The notes under the pieces were generated by a model, which saw only the letters and a program-made list of their open reading frames with translations, was not told the DNA's origin and ran no database searches. This document shows, piece after piece, positions 1 through 8,038 of a DNA stretch of 25,121 bases. The first letter of the stretch is position 1; each line of letters begins with the position of its first letter. A program made the position numbers and the translations under genes. The stretch comes from Chlamydiia bacterium (lineage in GTDB: Bacteria > Chlamydiota > Chlamydiia > Chlamydiales > JAAZZY01), in NCBI GenBank assembly GCA_014239035.1, contig JAAZZY010000008.1, forward strand, positions 1 to 25,121. The letters are read 5' to 3'.

Positions 1-829
1 AGTAATTTCTTAACGCTTCTGGCATTATTCCAATTTTCGAATAATCATCTAATGTTGACGCTTTATCCCTCTTAGAAAGCTTTTTACCGTCAGTTCCAAA
101 AAGGAGCGGCATGTGAACAAATCTTGGAGGCTTCCAACCAAAACATTCATAGAGTAGGATGTGCTTGGGCGTTGATGACATCCACTCATCTCCACGAATA
201 ACATGGGAGATCTCCATTAAATGATCATCTACAACATTGGCTAGGTGATATGTTGGAAAGCCATCTGATTTTAAAAGTACTTGATCATCTATGTCTGCCC
301 AAGGAGTCATAATGCGCCCTTTAACTTCATCTTCAAAAACGCAGTCTCCTTTTAGAGGCACTTTTAGTCGTACTACATAAGGCTCTTTTCGGCTTAAGCG
401 AACTTTAATTTCTTCATCAGAGAGATTGCGGTACCTACGATCATAGCCAGACTTTTGTCCCATCTTAGCTCTCATCTGACGCATGTCAGTAAGCTCCTCA
501 GTTGTAGCAAAGCAGCGATACGCATGGCCTTTCTCGATAAGGATATTACAGTACTTGCGGTAAATATCTGAACGCTCTGATTGTCTATAGGGACCAAACT
601 CTCCGCCAACATCCGGGCCCTCGTCCCAAGTAATCCCACACCAATTTAAAGCTTTGAAAATATTCTCTTCATATTCAGGCTTGGAGCGTTTTTGATCCGT
701 ATCTTCAATGCGCAGGATAAACTTACCCTTAAAGTGACGGGCAAAGATTAAATTATATAGAGACATATAGGCTGTGCCTACATGAGGATCTCCCGTAGGA
801 GATGGAGCGATTCTAACTCGAACTGTCAT
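1..829 (-). CDS. gltX: Glutamyl-tRNA synthetase, N-terminal part (cut by window edge)
   Basis: Charges tRNA with glutamate in the cytoplasm (class I aminoacyl-tRNA synthetase). About 276 codons are visible from the ATG at 829 and the frame stays open to base 1, so the C-terminal anticodon-binding part lies outside. The start reads MTVRVRIAPSPTGDPHVGTA, in which HVGT is the HIGH-type ATP-binding signature. Later come LRIEDTDQ, the HLANVVDDHLM and VIRGDEW active-site segments, and GKKLSKRDKA, the KMSKS-type loop. The usual CxC part of a zinc site is not obvious (only YRCFAT). It is divergent from mltA with 88 bp between them. No good ribosome site precedes the ATG. In chlamydiae this enzyme is generally thought to be non-discriminating and to work with GatCAB, but that is family knowledge, not visible here. 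Confidence 0.97.
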   Translation of the reverse strand, partial: MTVRVRIAPSPTGDPHVGTAYMSLYNLIFARHFKGKFILRIEDTDQKRSKPEYEENIFKALNWCGITWDEGPDVGGEFGPYRQSERSDIYRKYCNILIEKGHAYRCFATTEELTDMRQMRAKMGQKSGYDRRYRNLSDEEIKVRLSRKEPYVVRLKVPLKGDCVFEDEVKGRIMTPWADIDDQVLLKSDGFPTYHLANVVDDHLMEISHVIRGDEWMSSTPKHILLYECFGWKPPRFVHMPLLFGTDGKKLSKRDKASTLDDYSKIGIMPEALRNY

Positions 830-860
830 AAAATTAAGTTTTGAAGTATAAAAGACAAAT

Positions 861-889
861 ATTGTTCACTTTTTTATTATAAGTGTCAA
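861..889 (-). promoter_or_regulatory. Candidate gltX promoter
   Basis: On the minus strand a perfect TTGACA -35 box (889-884) is followed after 17 bases by AACAAT (866-861), a 4/6 match to TATAAT. Transcription would start near 854, about 25 bases before the gltX ATG. The -35 is excellent but the -10 is weak, so confidence is limited. Confidence 0.4.
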
Positions 890-917
890 ATATATTAACA
901 GATTAAAGTAGGCAATT

Positions 918-2075
918 ATGAGAGCAAAAACCGGGTTTAAATTTTTTATTTTTACACTTTTACTTCTATCTTCATACTCTCTTTATGCAAAAGAAAGTAG
1001 CCCCTGGATAGAAGTTACAAATAAATCAGAGTGGCCAGATTTTGAAAAAATAAATGAAAAAGAGAAAAAAGAGCTCCTTATTGCAATAGATGAGAGCCTA
1101 ACCTACTTAAAGCGCAGAAGCTCTCAGTTTAATTTTCCTAAATGGGGGATTACTCACAAGAGAACATATGAGAGTCTACTTCGTTTTAAAGCGCTCATAG
1201 AGAGTCCCATTACAAATGTTGAGCTAAATAAAAAAATTAAGAGTGAGTTTACCTTATTTAAATCAATAGGGAGAGAGGACAAAAAAGGAGTGCTCTTTAC
1301 AGGTTATTACGAGCCTGTATATGTAGGGTCACTTTCTAAAGATGAAATTTATAAATACCCACTATACAAAATGCCTGCAGATTTAGTTTTAGATAAAAAA
1401 AATAAGGTTTTAGGGCGCAAAGCAAAAGATGGGGAATTAGTTTCGAAATATTGGACGCGCCAAGACATTGATGACAAAGGGGTGTTGAAAGACCAAGGCT
1501 TGGAGCTTGTGTACTTAAATAATCCCTACGATGTGTACTTAGCGCAATTTCAAGGGTCTGTTGCTGTGAAACTTCCAGGTGGCCAGATGAAGCACTATGG
1601 TTACAGTGCTAGAAATTGCTCTACAGTTGGCTTTAGTCTAGCGATGGAGCTTTTCAAGGATAATAAGCTTACAAAAAAAGAACTTCTTCCAAGTATCATC
1701 GCCGAGTATTTTTATACAAATCCGCATGAGCTTCCTCATTACCTTCAAAAGAACCCAAGCTATGTTTTTTTCCTAGAACGTAAAAAAGCTCCAATGGGAG
1801 CTCTAAGTGTCTTCCTGCAGGGTGAGAGAGCCATCTCTACTGACAATCGCCTATTTCCAAAGTCGGCTTTGGCCTTTGTTGATCTTAAGCTCTACAAAAA
1901 TAAGAAAAATCATGTTTTTAAAAAGTTTGTGCTTAATCAAGACACTGGAGGGGCCATTATGGGTCCAGGGCGCTGCGAAATCTTTTTTGGGACAGGCCAT
2001 GAGGCCAAATTAAAGGCCTCAGATATGTTTAGTGTAGGGCAGCTATATTTCTTGTTTCTAAAAGAAAAGAAATAA
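918..2075 (+). CDS. mltA: MltA-type membrane-bound lytic murein transglycosylase
   Basis: Predicted to cleave the MurNAc-GlcNAc bond of peptidoglycan in the periplasm. The 385-residue protein begins with a signal peptide (residues 1-24, ending SLYA). It has no lipobox cysteine, so it should be secreted rather than a lipoprotein. The MltA domain begins around VLFTGYYEPVY (125-135) and includes KYPLYKMP, and a QGS segment followed by HYGYSARN. The C-terminal 3D domain contains STDN (D309), QDTGGAIMG (D342) and RCEIFFGTG. By my alignment from memory, E354 sits where E. coli MltA has its catalytic Asp308 (mature numbering), so the key residue is conservatively changed. Peptidoglycan enzymes of this family are absent from Chlamydia as far as I recall. 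It converges on tsp with no intergenic base. The ribosome site (AAAGTAGG) is weak. Confidence 0.88.
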   Translation: MRAKTGFKFFIFTLLLLSSYSLYAKESSPWIEVTNKSEWPDFEKINEKEKKELLIAIDESLTYLKRRSSQFNFPKWGITHKRTYESLLRFKALIESPITNVELNKKIKSEFTLFKSIGREDKKGVLFTGYYEPVYVGSLSKDEIYKYPLYKMPADLVLDKKNKVLGRKAKDGELVSKYWTRQDIDDKGVLKDQGLELVYLNNPYDVYLAQFQGSVAVKLPGGQMKHYGYSARNCSTVGFSLAMELFKDNKLTKKELLPSIIAEYFYTNPHELPHYLQKNPSYVFFLERKKAPMGALSVFLQGERAISTDNRLFPKSALAFVDLKLYKNKKNHVFKKFVLNQDTGGAIMGPGRCEIFFGTGHEAKLKASDMFSVGQLYFLFLKEKK

Positions 2076-4013
2076 CTAAACCTTTTGTTGATCTAGCTGA
2101 TACAAATAGATCATATCTTTAATGATATTTAAAGTTTCTTGAAGCTGCAGATCATTTTGAGTAAAATGAAGCTCTTCTTCCTCATTCTCTTCTTTTAAAC
2201 CATCTAGAAAATATTGGTAGTCTTTATTGCTTTTAAGACGAGAGGTGGAATTTTCTCTCAGCTTAGTCAGATGCTTGGAATACGTTTGCATCTTAGTTTG
2301 CAGGTTACTGAGGTAATTTTTTTTGTAGTGAGAACGATTCCAAGGCAGAATATCGTGGAGTTTGTCATCATAATTGGAGTCTATTGAATTATTGGGTACA
2401 GGGTATTTAGAGAATTTTTCTCCATATTCAGCTTCAGCTAGAAAGCTTGGGACCACAATGTCAGAGGCAACTCCTACTATTTGAGGGGTCTTTCCAGAAA
2501 CAGTGTAGTACATGCCTTGAGTAATTTTATATTCGCCTTTGGGATCAACTGTTGTGTTAGTCGGTAAAATAGAGGGGATTTGATATGTCCCTTTACCAAA
2601 GCTTTGTGTATCTCCTACAACAACAGCTCGTCCATAGTCTTGCAGACATTGTGCTACGATCTCAGCACATGAAGCGCTTGCTTTATTCATTAAAATAATA
2701 AGCGGACCATCCCAGATAATATTGGACTGCTCATTTCTATAATGCATCAAGGTGCCATCATATTGTTTAGTAGATGCCACAATTCCTTTCCCGATGAAGA
2801 AGGAGCTAATAGCAACACCTTGGATAAGAAAGCCTCCACTGTTATTACGTAGATCTAAAATAATGCCTTTTAAGTTATTGTTTTCTTTGAGATCAACTAT
2901 TTTATTATAGAGATCTTCTGCAGATGAAGTATTAGGGTCTTGGTAAAATCCATGTAAAATTACGTGAGCAATCACGCCGTCAGCAAATGGTTCTAAGAAC
3001 GCTTCAAGACGGCTCTCTTCAATAACAATATGACCTCGAGTAACTGATATATCTAATGTTTGAGCCTTTGGATCTTTGCCTTTAGCTTCTCTTAAAACAG
3101 TGAGTACAACAGGTGTACTTTCCTTACCTTGAATAAGGTGTACTGCTTGATGGATGTCCATGCCTACGACCGGCTCACCATTTACAGCTACAATCTTATC
3201 ATCTACTTCAAGTTCCCCTTGTTTTATTGCAGGCCCCCCCTCTACAAGCTCTACAATTTTAAAGCCGGTTATGTCATCTATGAGCTTAACGCCCACTCCA
3301 AGCATACGCTGCTGGACCTGCTGGAGCATTAGCTTGGCTTCATCTGGTGGGAAGTAATCTGTTTGTGAGTCTAGAGCAGAAGCAATAGATTTTAAAATAT
3401 AGGAGTAGATAATTGGGTTTTGCTCTTCTTTTTTACTTCCAGAGACTTCTTCTTCTCGCCAAGTGCGTCTTTTCTTTAAGAGGATGAAAAACTTGTCCTG
3501 AAAGTCCTTGTCGAGCTTTTCTGCGTATTTTGATTGAAGACTTCTTATTTTAAGAAGTCTTTCTTTCAAATCTTCTGGCCCCTGACTCCAGTTCTTATCG
3601 TCGATCTCTTTAAGAGATACTTCACTAAGAAGCTCCTTTTGATCAATTTCATCTTCAAATTTTGCGCGGCGCTCAATGGCAATAAGCATCTTTTGATAGA
3701 TCTCTTCAAAAACTGAGAAATCGTTTTTATAGAAAGAGGAGAGGGTCTTGTCTAGAAAGTCATTAGAGGGGTTTAACCAAGGCTCTAAGTCCTCTGTTGT
3801 AAAATAGGCCTTAAGTGGATCTAACTGCTCGATAAAATTGCTAATGGTTCTATCCATAATATCTGCAGATAACCTCTTTTGATAGATGTGGTTATATAGG
3901 AACTCATTGACCTTGCTATGGACATCATTAGGAACAAGATCAGGGACCTTGCAAAAGGCAGAAACAGGGTAAAGAGTAAGCAGTATCCATAAAGTTAAAA
4001 ATTTAATTCGCAT
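2076..4013 (-). CDS. tsp: C-terminal processing (tail-specific) protease, Tsp/CT441 family
   Basis: Serine protease of peptidase family S41, probably periplasmic, that degrades proteins from their C-termini. The 645-residue protein has a signal peptide (about 1-21), an N-terminal Tsp-type helical domain (about 25-220), a PDZ domain (about 230-310, GVGVKLIDDITGFKIVELV onward) and an S41 catalytic core. The catalytic residues are deduced as Ser448 (in KASASCAEI), Lys474 (in SFGKGTYQ) and Gln478. The 26-residue Ser-Lys spacing matches what I recall for C. trachomatis CT441 (Ser455/Lys481/Gln485), giving good support for that subfamily. CT441 has been linked to cleavage of host proteins in Chlamydia; whether that applies here is unknown. 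A good promoter lies immediately upstream, so it is transcribed singly. It ends directly against mltA with no room for a terminator. Confidence 0.95.
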   Translation of the reverse strand: MRIKFLTLWILLTLYPVSAFCKVPDLVPNDVHSKVNEFLYNHIYQKRLSADIMDRTISNFIEQLDPLKAYFTTEDLEPWLNPSNDFLDKTLSSFYKNDFSVFEEIYQKMLIAIERRAKFEDEIDQKELLSEVSLKEIDDKNWSQGPEDLKERLLKIRSLQSKYAEKLDKDFQDKFFILLKKRRTWREEEVSGSKKEEQNPIIYSYILKSIASALDSQTDYFPPDEAKLMLQQVQQRMLGVGVKLIDDITGFKIVELVEGGPAIKQGELEVDDKIVAVNGEPVVGMDIHQAVHLIQGKESTPVVLTVLREAKGKDPKAQTLDISVTRGHIVIEESRLEAFLEPFADGVIAHVILHGFYQDPNTSSAEDLYNKIVDLKENNNLKGIILDLRNNSGGFLIQGVAISSFFIGKGIVASTKQYDGTLMHYRNEQSNIIWDGPLIILMNKASASCAEIVAQCLQDYGRAVVVGDTQSFGKGTYQIPSILPTNTTVDPKGEYKITQGMYYTVSGKTPQIVGVASDIVVPSFLAEAEYGEKFSKYPVPNNSIDSNYDDKLHDILPWNRSHYKKNYLSNLQTKMQTYSKHLTKLRENSTSRLKSNKDYQYFLDGLKEENEEEELHFTQNDLQLQETLNIIKDMIYLYQLDQQKV

Positions 4014-4039
4014 AAAATAAACCCTGTTTTTTGAGGATA

Positions 4040-4068
4040 ATCATACGTATAAATGAATTATAAATCAA
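4040..4068 (-). promoter_or_regulatory. Candidate tsp promoter
   Basis: On the minus strand TTGATT (4068-4063) is separated by exactly 17 bases from TATGAT (4045-4040), a 4/6 and a 5/6 match to the major sigma-factor consensus. The start site would be near 4033, about 20 bases upstream of the tsp ATG at 4013, with CAGGGT as the ribosome site. Confidence 0.6.
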
Positions 4069-4325
4069 AAATCAAGCCTTTTTTTTATCCTAAAGGGCTA
4101 TTTTTGAGCAGGTTATAAAAGTGTTTTTTTATAGGAATTATCTAAAAGGGTTATGTTTTGTAAGTTACTGCTTATTAGCCTGTTAGAGTTATTGTGCCAT
4201 TTCCCCTTCTTTAAATAGTGCCTTTTAAACCCCTTGAAACTTAATAAGAATTAATTTAAATTCGTCGGGACGTAATTTTATATAATACCCATAAAGTTAA
4301 GAATATAATCACTTTTTTAATACAA

Positions 4326-4410
4326 AGCGTTACATTTAAAGTGTTTAAGTCTGAATATCGCAGGGTTGGGTAACGCTAGTCTAATAAATAATAAACTAAA
4401 GTGCGATATT
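4326..4410. repeat. Two interleaved perfect inverted repeats upstream of euo
   Basis: Pair A is AGCGTTAC (4326-4333) with GTAACGCT (4370-4377). Pair B is AATATCGCA (4354-4362) with TGCGATATT (4402-4410). The order A-B-A'-B' is that of an H-type pseudoknot if transcribed from a promoter upstream. As DNA, the same arms could be paired operator half-sites. A third, imperfect pair (AATAATAAAC at 4387-4396 and GTTTAGTAGTATT at 4411-4423) overlaps. All lie upstream of the proximal euo promoter. Confidence 0.6.
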
Positions 4411-4444
4411 GTTTAGTAGTATTGCGTAACTTATTATATTAAAG

Positions 4445-4473
4445 TTGATTAAAATTATTTACTATGCTATAGT
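4445..4473 (+). promoter_or_regulatory. Candidate proximal euo promoter
   Basis: TTGATT (4445-4450), a spacer of exactly 17 bases, and TATAGT (4468-4473). The start site would be near 4480, giving a leader of about 60 bases. The -35 hexamer is the same as in the tsp promoter. The interleaved inverted repeats end 35 bases upstream of the -35 box. Confidence 0.55.
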
Positions 4474-4542
4474 TAAATTAAAGATAATATACTAAGTAAA
4501 TTTTTAATTAACAAATTTCAATTCTTTTAGGGGGTAACCAAA

Positions 4543-5037
4543 ATGAATGAAGAGTTCAGTCAAACAGAATATTCTTCAACGCAGCAAGAAGTAGTAGCAA
4601 CACCTGTTATGGAAAATACTGCACAATACGACGAAGACCAAGCGGTGACAATAACTGAAGCTGCTCGTATCAACGGAGTGACTAGACAAGCTATTTATGT
4701 TGCTATTAAGCAAAATAAACTAAGAGCTCAGAAAGACTCTACTCGTTGGACTATTAGTCTTCGCGATTTAGAAGAATATCGTAGAAATAAATACTCAAGA
4801 ACTAAGTCTACCTTTGCTGGTGAGCTTATTTTTGATAACAACAAAGGCTACTATTCAGTGAATCAAGTTGCCAAGGTTTTAGGAGTTCCGGCTCAGAAGA
4901 TCTATTATGCAACACGTGTAAACATGCTTCAAGCGGTAAGAAAAGGTGCTGCTTGGGTGATTCATGAAGACGATGTAAATGAATACCGTGAAAAATTTCT
5001 TTCTAAGAAAAACGGTAGAAGAAGAGTTGGCAGCTAG
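4543..5037 (+). CDS. euo: Euo-type developmental DNA-binding regulator
   Basis: Likely the orthologue of chlamydial EUO, an early-expressed repressor of late developmental genes. The 164-residue protein contains two homologous excisionase/MerR-like helix-turn-helix units: about 35-80 (ITEAARINGVTRQAIYVAI ... TRWTISLRDLEEYRRN) and about 104-150 (VNQVAKVLGVPAQKIYYAT ... AAWVIHEDDVNEYREK). They align with each other as an internal duplication, each with a tryptophan and a closing EYR. The VTRQAIYVAIKQ stretch and the linker GELIFDN are, from memory, highly conserved in EUO. It has a short acidic, polar N-terminus and a basic C-terminus (KKNGRRR). It is slightly shorter than the Chlamydia protein (about 180 residues as I recall). 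A strong ribosome site AGGGGG (4529-4534) sits 8 bases before the ATG. The stop codon lies inside a direct repeat whose other copy is at 11274. Confidence 0.93.
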   Translation: MNEEFSQTEYSSTQQEVVATPVMENTAQYDEDQAVTITEAARINGVTRQAIYVAIKQNKLRAQKDSTRWTISLRDLEEYRRNKYSRTKSTFAGELIFDNNKGYYSVNQVAKVLGVPAQKIYYATRVNMLQAVRKGAAWVIHEDDVNEYREKFLSKKNGRRRVGS

Positions 5038-5069
5038 TTTTTAACAAGTTCTAGGCTTGGTTAATTACT
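5033..5069 (+). repeat. Direct repeat, left copy (euo stop codon)
   Basis: Begins GCTAGTTTTTAAC, then AGTTCTAG, then TTAATTACT. It matches 11274-11309 at 32 of 37 alignment columns (four substitutions, one single-base gap) in the same orientation. The TAG of this copy (5035-5037) is the euo stop codon. The two copies bracket the NHLP exporter operon. Confidence 0.7.
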
Positions 5070-5076
5070 GTCTGTT

Positions 5077-5121
5077 ACAGCCGCTATGGGTTTAATTACT
5101 CTTGGCGGCTGTTATTTTTTT
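5077..5121 (+). terminator. Intrinsic terminator of euo
   Basis: An 8-bp GC-rich stem, ACAGCCGC (5077-5084) pairing with GCGGCTGT (5105-5112), has a 20-base loop and is followed by TTA-type transition and a run of seven Ts (5115-5121). On the other strand there is no T-run after the stem, so it should act on euo only. Its T-run overlaps the stop codon of the convergent transporter gene. Confidence 0.85.
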
Positions 5122-8038
5122 AGAGCTTTTGTTTTTGTACCATCTCGGCAAATATACCTGGAGCATTTTCAAGCTCTTCGTAGGACCCAGACTGAGTGAT
5201 CTTCCCATCTTCAACTACATGGATTGTATCTGCCTTGCGTATGGTGCTTAGGCGCTGAGCTACGACAATTCGAGTAACATTCAATTTTTCAATATTTTCT
5301 CTCACTTGGTTTTGCGTCACATTGTCCAAAGCAGAAGTAGCCTCATCAAAAATGAGAATAGAGGGTTTGCCAACAAGTGCTCGACTTAAGAGCAGCCGTT
5401 GCTTTTGTCCGCCTGAGAGAGTCTCACCATTCATGGGGATAAAAGTATTGAGGCCCATCGGCATTTCCTTAACATCTTTTTCAAACTCAGAGAGCTTTAG
5501 CGCTTCCATGACTTCTTCAATACTGAATCTACCGCCGCAGACTAAGTTTGTGTAGATAGAGCCAGCCATAATGCCACTATCTTGGAGCACGCAGCCTATT
5601 TGCTTTCGAAAGGATCTTAGATCAATGCTTTCTAAATCTTTACTATCGACGTAGATCGCTCCGGATTTGGGTTTCTCAAATCCAAGTAAAAGACGCAGCA
5701 GGGTAGATTTACCACTTCCAGAAGGACCAACAATAGCTACAAATTCATGAGGATTAACTTTTAGTGAAAGTCCATTAAAGAGAAGATTTTCACCTTCTCC
5801 ATAACCAAAAGAGATTTCATCAAAGCTAACAGATCCTTTAATGCGGGTAATAGGGATTTTATTTTTTGTCTCTTCAATGGGCTCTTCTATAATGGGCTGT
5901 AGCCTTTTCCACATGGGGAAAATCTCTATAAGCTGAATGATCGTGTTATTTACAGGATAAAAATAAGCTGCAAAACTAGAATATGCCACGATAAAGGCTA
6001 AGAAATTAGGCATCGTTAGGTTTCTAATGCCAATTCCTACGATAAAAGCTGCATAGATACACATAGTAGATAATATGGGAAGAGTGATGCTGCAGGCCAT
6101 GGAAAAGCTATCCACCATTCGCGCTTTCATCTCATAGTCACACATGTTTGAGAATTTCTCAGACCAAGAGGCAAAAGCACTTTTTTCAGCACCAGAGACT
6201 TTAAGTTTTGCTACACCTAAAATAATTTGAAGACTTTCACCTTCTAAGACGCCCTCTATTTCAAAGGCCTTTTTAAGATACTTCGCCTTAAGAAAAGAAA
6301 AACCAATGGTTAAAGAGAGTGTGAAAAATGCAAATACAAAAGAAATAAAAGCTAAGGTTGCAGAGTAGAAAAACATAATGAAGATGAAAAGAAACGAAAA
6401 GAGCGCAGAGACCATAACTGCAATGACACTTCCAGTAAGACTTAAGCGAATTCTGTCAGTTGTTGTTGTTCTTTTAAATAAATTTCCAACCGTAAATCTT
6501 TTGAAGAAGCTTGGAGAGAGCTTTAAGATTCTATCCCAGAGAGCACAATCAATAGTGTGTGATGCAATAATCGTAATCTTTAAGATCGCAACGCTTCTTA
6601 AAAAATAGAAAAAAGCATACCCAAAAACAACTGAAAGCATGCTGTAGGTAATATGAAGAACTAAAAGAGGGTCTGTTTTAGGTATTGCTGTATTGAAAAG
6701 AAACTTTGTAGCCATTGGGATAAATAGAATGATAAAATTGGCTAAAAAAGAAAATAATAGAGTGATACTTAGATGCTTCTGAACTTTTTTTAGAGTAAAT
6801 TTCAAAATTCCTGTGGTTGTATTAACCGACTCATCAAAGGGAATGTAGAACATATAAGCTAGCTGTGAAATCTCAGAAGCGTTTTTGTGGTCGATTTTTT
6901 GCTTCTTCTGATCTTGGATTTTTTGATAGCGAGTAGAAACTTTATTTAGAAGGACAAGAGGCTTATTGTCATTTTTAGAAAAACCTAAAAAAGATCCCCC
7001 ACTTTCCTTCCACCAATTATCTGAGAGCTTGAGAACTCTTTTTTGAATTTTGGAAGCCAAACAAATCGCTTCTATTTTCTCATCAAAATCATTAAGTTTA
7101 TCAAGATCGTTTGGAATGATAAACTTTATGCGCAGATCTCGCTCCAATACTTGAAGAGCCTGCAGTAGGGGATCTTGCTCAGATACTAATGAGGCGTCAT
7201 CGACTTTTTGGAAAAGGGTCTTAATTCTTTTAATAGCAGAAGAAAATTTTTTCTTTTCTTCAGAAGTGCGGCCCTCTAAAAGTGTGCGCTGCTCTTCTTT
7301 TTTTAATTCAAATGCTTTGAGAAGTTGCAGCTTATAAAAATGAGAGAATTGATTAAGGGCCTCTTTCCAATTTTTATTCTCAAAAAGAGTCTGGGTGTCA
7401 AAGGCCTCTACTTTGGCCTTTGACGAGGATAGAAACCAAATGTGTTCGTTGATTGGAAAAAACGAAGATTGCGTAGTTATATTTACTTCTTTATTTCCTA
7501 ACAGTGAGATTTCACCTTCTAAGACTTTAATCCAATAGGTGCTAAATTCATTTTTTTGCTTAGTTACACTTTGGCAGTGAAGCAGTTCATCTGGATTTAG
7601 TTCACTGGAGGTTGTTGGAGAGATGAAAACTTCTTTTTTACGCAAAGCCTCTTGGACCAAAATTTTTGAAAACTGATAAATCCAAATCTCTAAAGCATTG
7701 ATTACCTCATCTCGAAGAGAAGGATCTTCTTCTAAACATTTTTCAAAAAGAGGGGCATCCATTACATAAATAGAACTAGAAGATGCACTAGTAGCAACAA
7801 TTTCATATTGCTGGGATGCTTCAAAAGAAGGAAAATGAAAAAGCATCCCCTCCTTGTAGTTAGTAATGAAATGCTTGACCTCTTCTTGATTTTTATTAAT
7901 CGCAAATAGATCAATCGAATCACCGCCCTCAAGATAAAAAAACTTTTCTTGGTGAAGGCTGAAAGGTTCTGTATTTTTAGGAGCCTCTTGTTTGCCATTT
8001 TCTAGAAACAGTTTTTTTAATTTTGACTGATTATCCAT
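5120..8038 (-). CDS. NHLP-type peptide exporter, ABC permease/ATPase subunit without peptidase
   Basis: Second ABC subunit of an NHLP (nitrile hydratase leader peptide) class bacteriocin/RiPP exporter, expected in the inner membrane paired with the peptidase-bearing subunit. It has 972 residues. About 1-400 is a soluble N-terminal region with two cupin-like patches (YLEGGDSIDLFAI near 35-47 and YWIKVLEGEISLL near 168-180), typical of this subfamily. About 420-700 is a six-helix ABC exporter membrane domain. About 735-972 is the ATPase: Walker A GPSGSGKS (771-778), signature LSGGQ (874-878), Walker B ILIFDE (894-899). The switch (H-loop) histidine is replaced by Gln927 in VVAQRLST, so this ATP site may be degenerate. 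The ATG overlaps the end of the upstream gene by 8 bases, indicating translational coupling. It is the last gene of the operon. Confidence 0.85.
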   Translation of the reverse strand: MDNQSKLKKLFLENGKQEAPKNTEPFSLHQEKFFYLEGGDSIDLFAINKNQEEVKHFITNYKEGMLFHFPSFEASQQYEIVATSASSSSIYVMDAPLFEKCLEEDPSLRDEVINALEIWIYQFSKILVQEALRKKEVFISPTTSSELNPDELLHCQSVTKQKNEFSTYWIKVLEGEISLLGNKEVNITTQSSFFPINEHIWFLSSSKAKVEAFDTQTLFENKNWKEALNQFSHFYKLQLLKAFELKKEEQRTLLEGRTSEEKKKFSSAIKRIKTLFQKVDDASLVSEQDPLLQALQVLERDLRIKFIIPNDLDKLNDFDEKIEAICLASKIQKRVLKLSDNWWKESGGSFLGFSKNDNKPLVLLNKVSTRYQKIQDQKKQKIDHKNASEISQLAYMFYIPFDESVNTTTGILKFTLKKVQKHLSITLLFSFLANFIILFIPMATKFLFNTAIPKTDPLLVLHITYSMLSVVFGYAFFYFLRSVAILKITIIASHTIDCALWDRILKLSPSFFKRFTVGNLFKRTTTTDRIRLSLTGSVIAVMVSALFSFLFIFIMFFYSATLAFISFVFAFFTLSLTIGFSFLKAKYLKKAFEIEGVLEGESLQIILGVAKLKVSGAEKSAFASWSEKFSNMCDYEMKARMVDSFSMACSITLPILSTMCIYAAFIVGIGIRNLTMPNFLAFIVAYSSFAAYFYPVNNTIIQLIEIFPMWKRLQPIIEEPIEETKNKIPITRIKGSVSFDEISFGYGEGENLLFNGLSLKVNPHEFVAIVGPSGSGKSTLLRLLLGFEKPKSGAIYVDSKDLESIDLRSFRKQIGCVLQDSGIMAGSIYTNLVCGGRFSIEEVMEALKLSEFEKDVKEMPMGLNTFIPMNGETLSGGQKQRLLLSRALVGKPSILIFDEATSALDNVTQNQVRENIEKLNVTRIVVAQRLSTIRKADTIHVVEDGKITQSGSYEELENAPGIFAEMVQKQKL

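Larger units (their letters stand above)
4014..4542. other. 529-bp non-coding region between tsp and euo
   Basis: No convincing reading frame on either strand. The region is AT-rich. It holds the tsp promoter at its left end, a proximal euo promoter and ribosome site at its right end, an isolated TATAAT (4281-4286) that could be the -10 of a distal euo promoter, and a set of interleaved inverted repeats at 4326-4410. This is long for an intergenic gap in this window, where most genes are tightly packed, which suggests dense regulation of euo. Confidence 0.7.
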
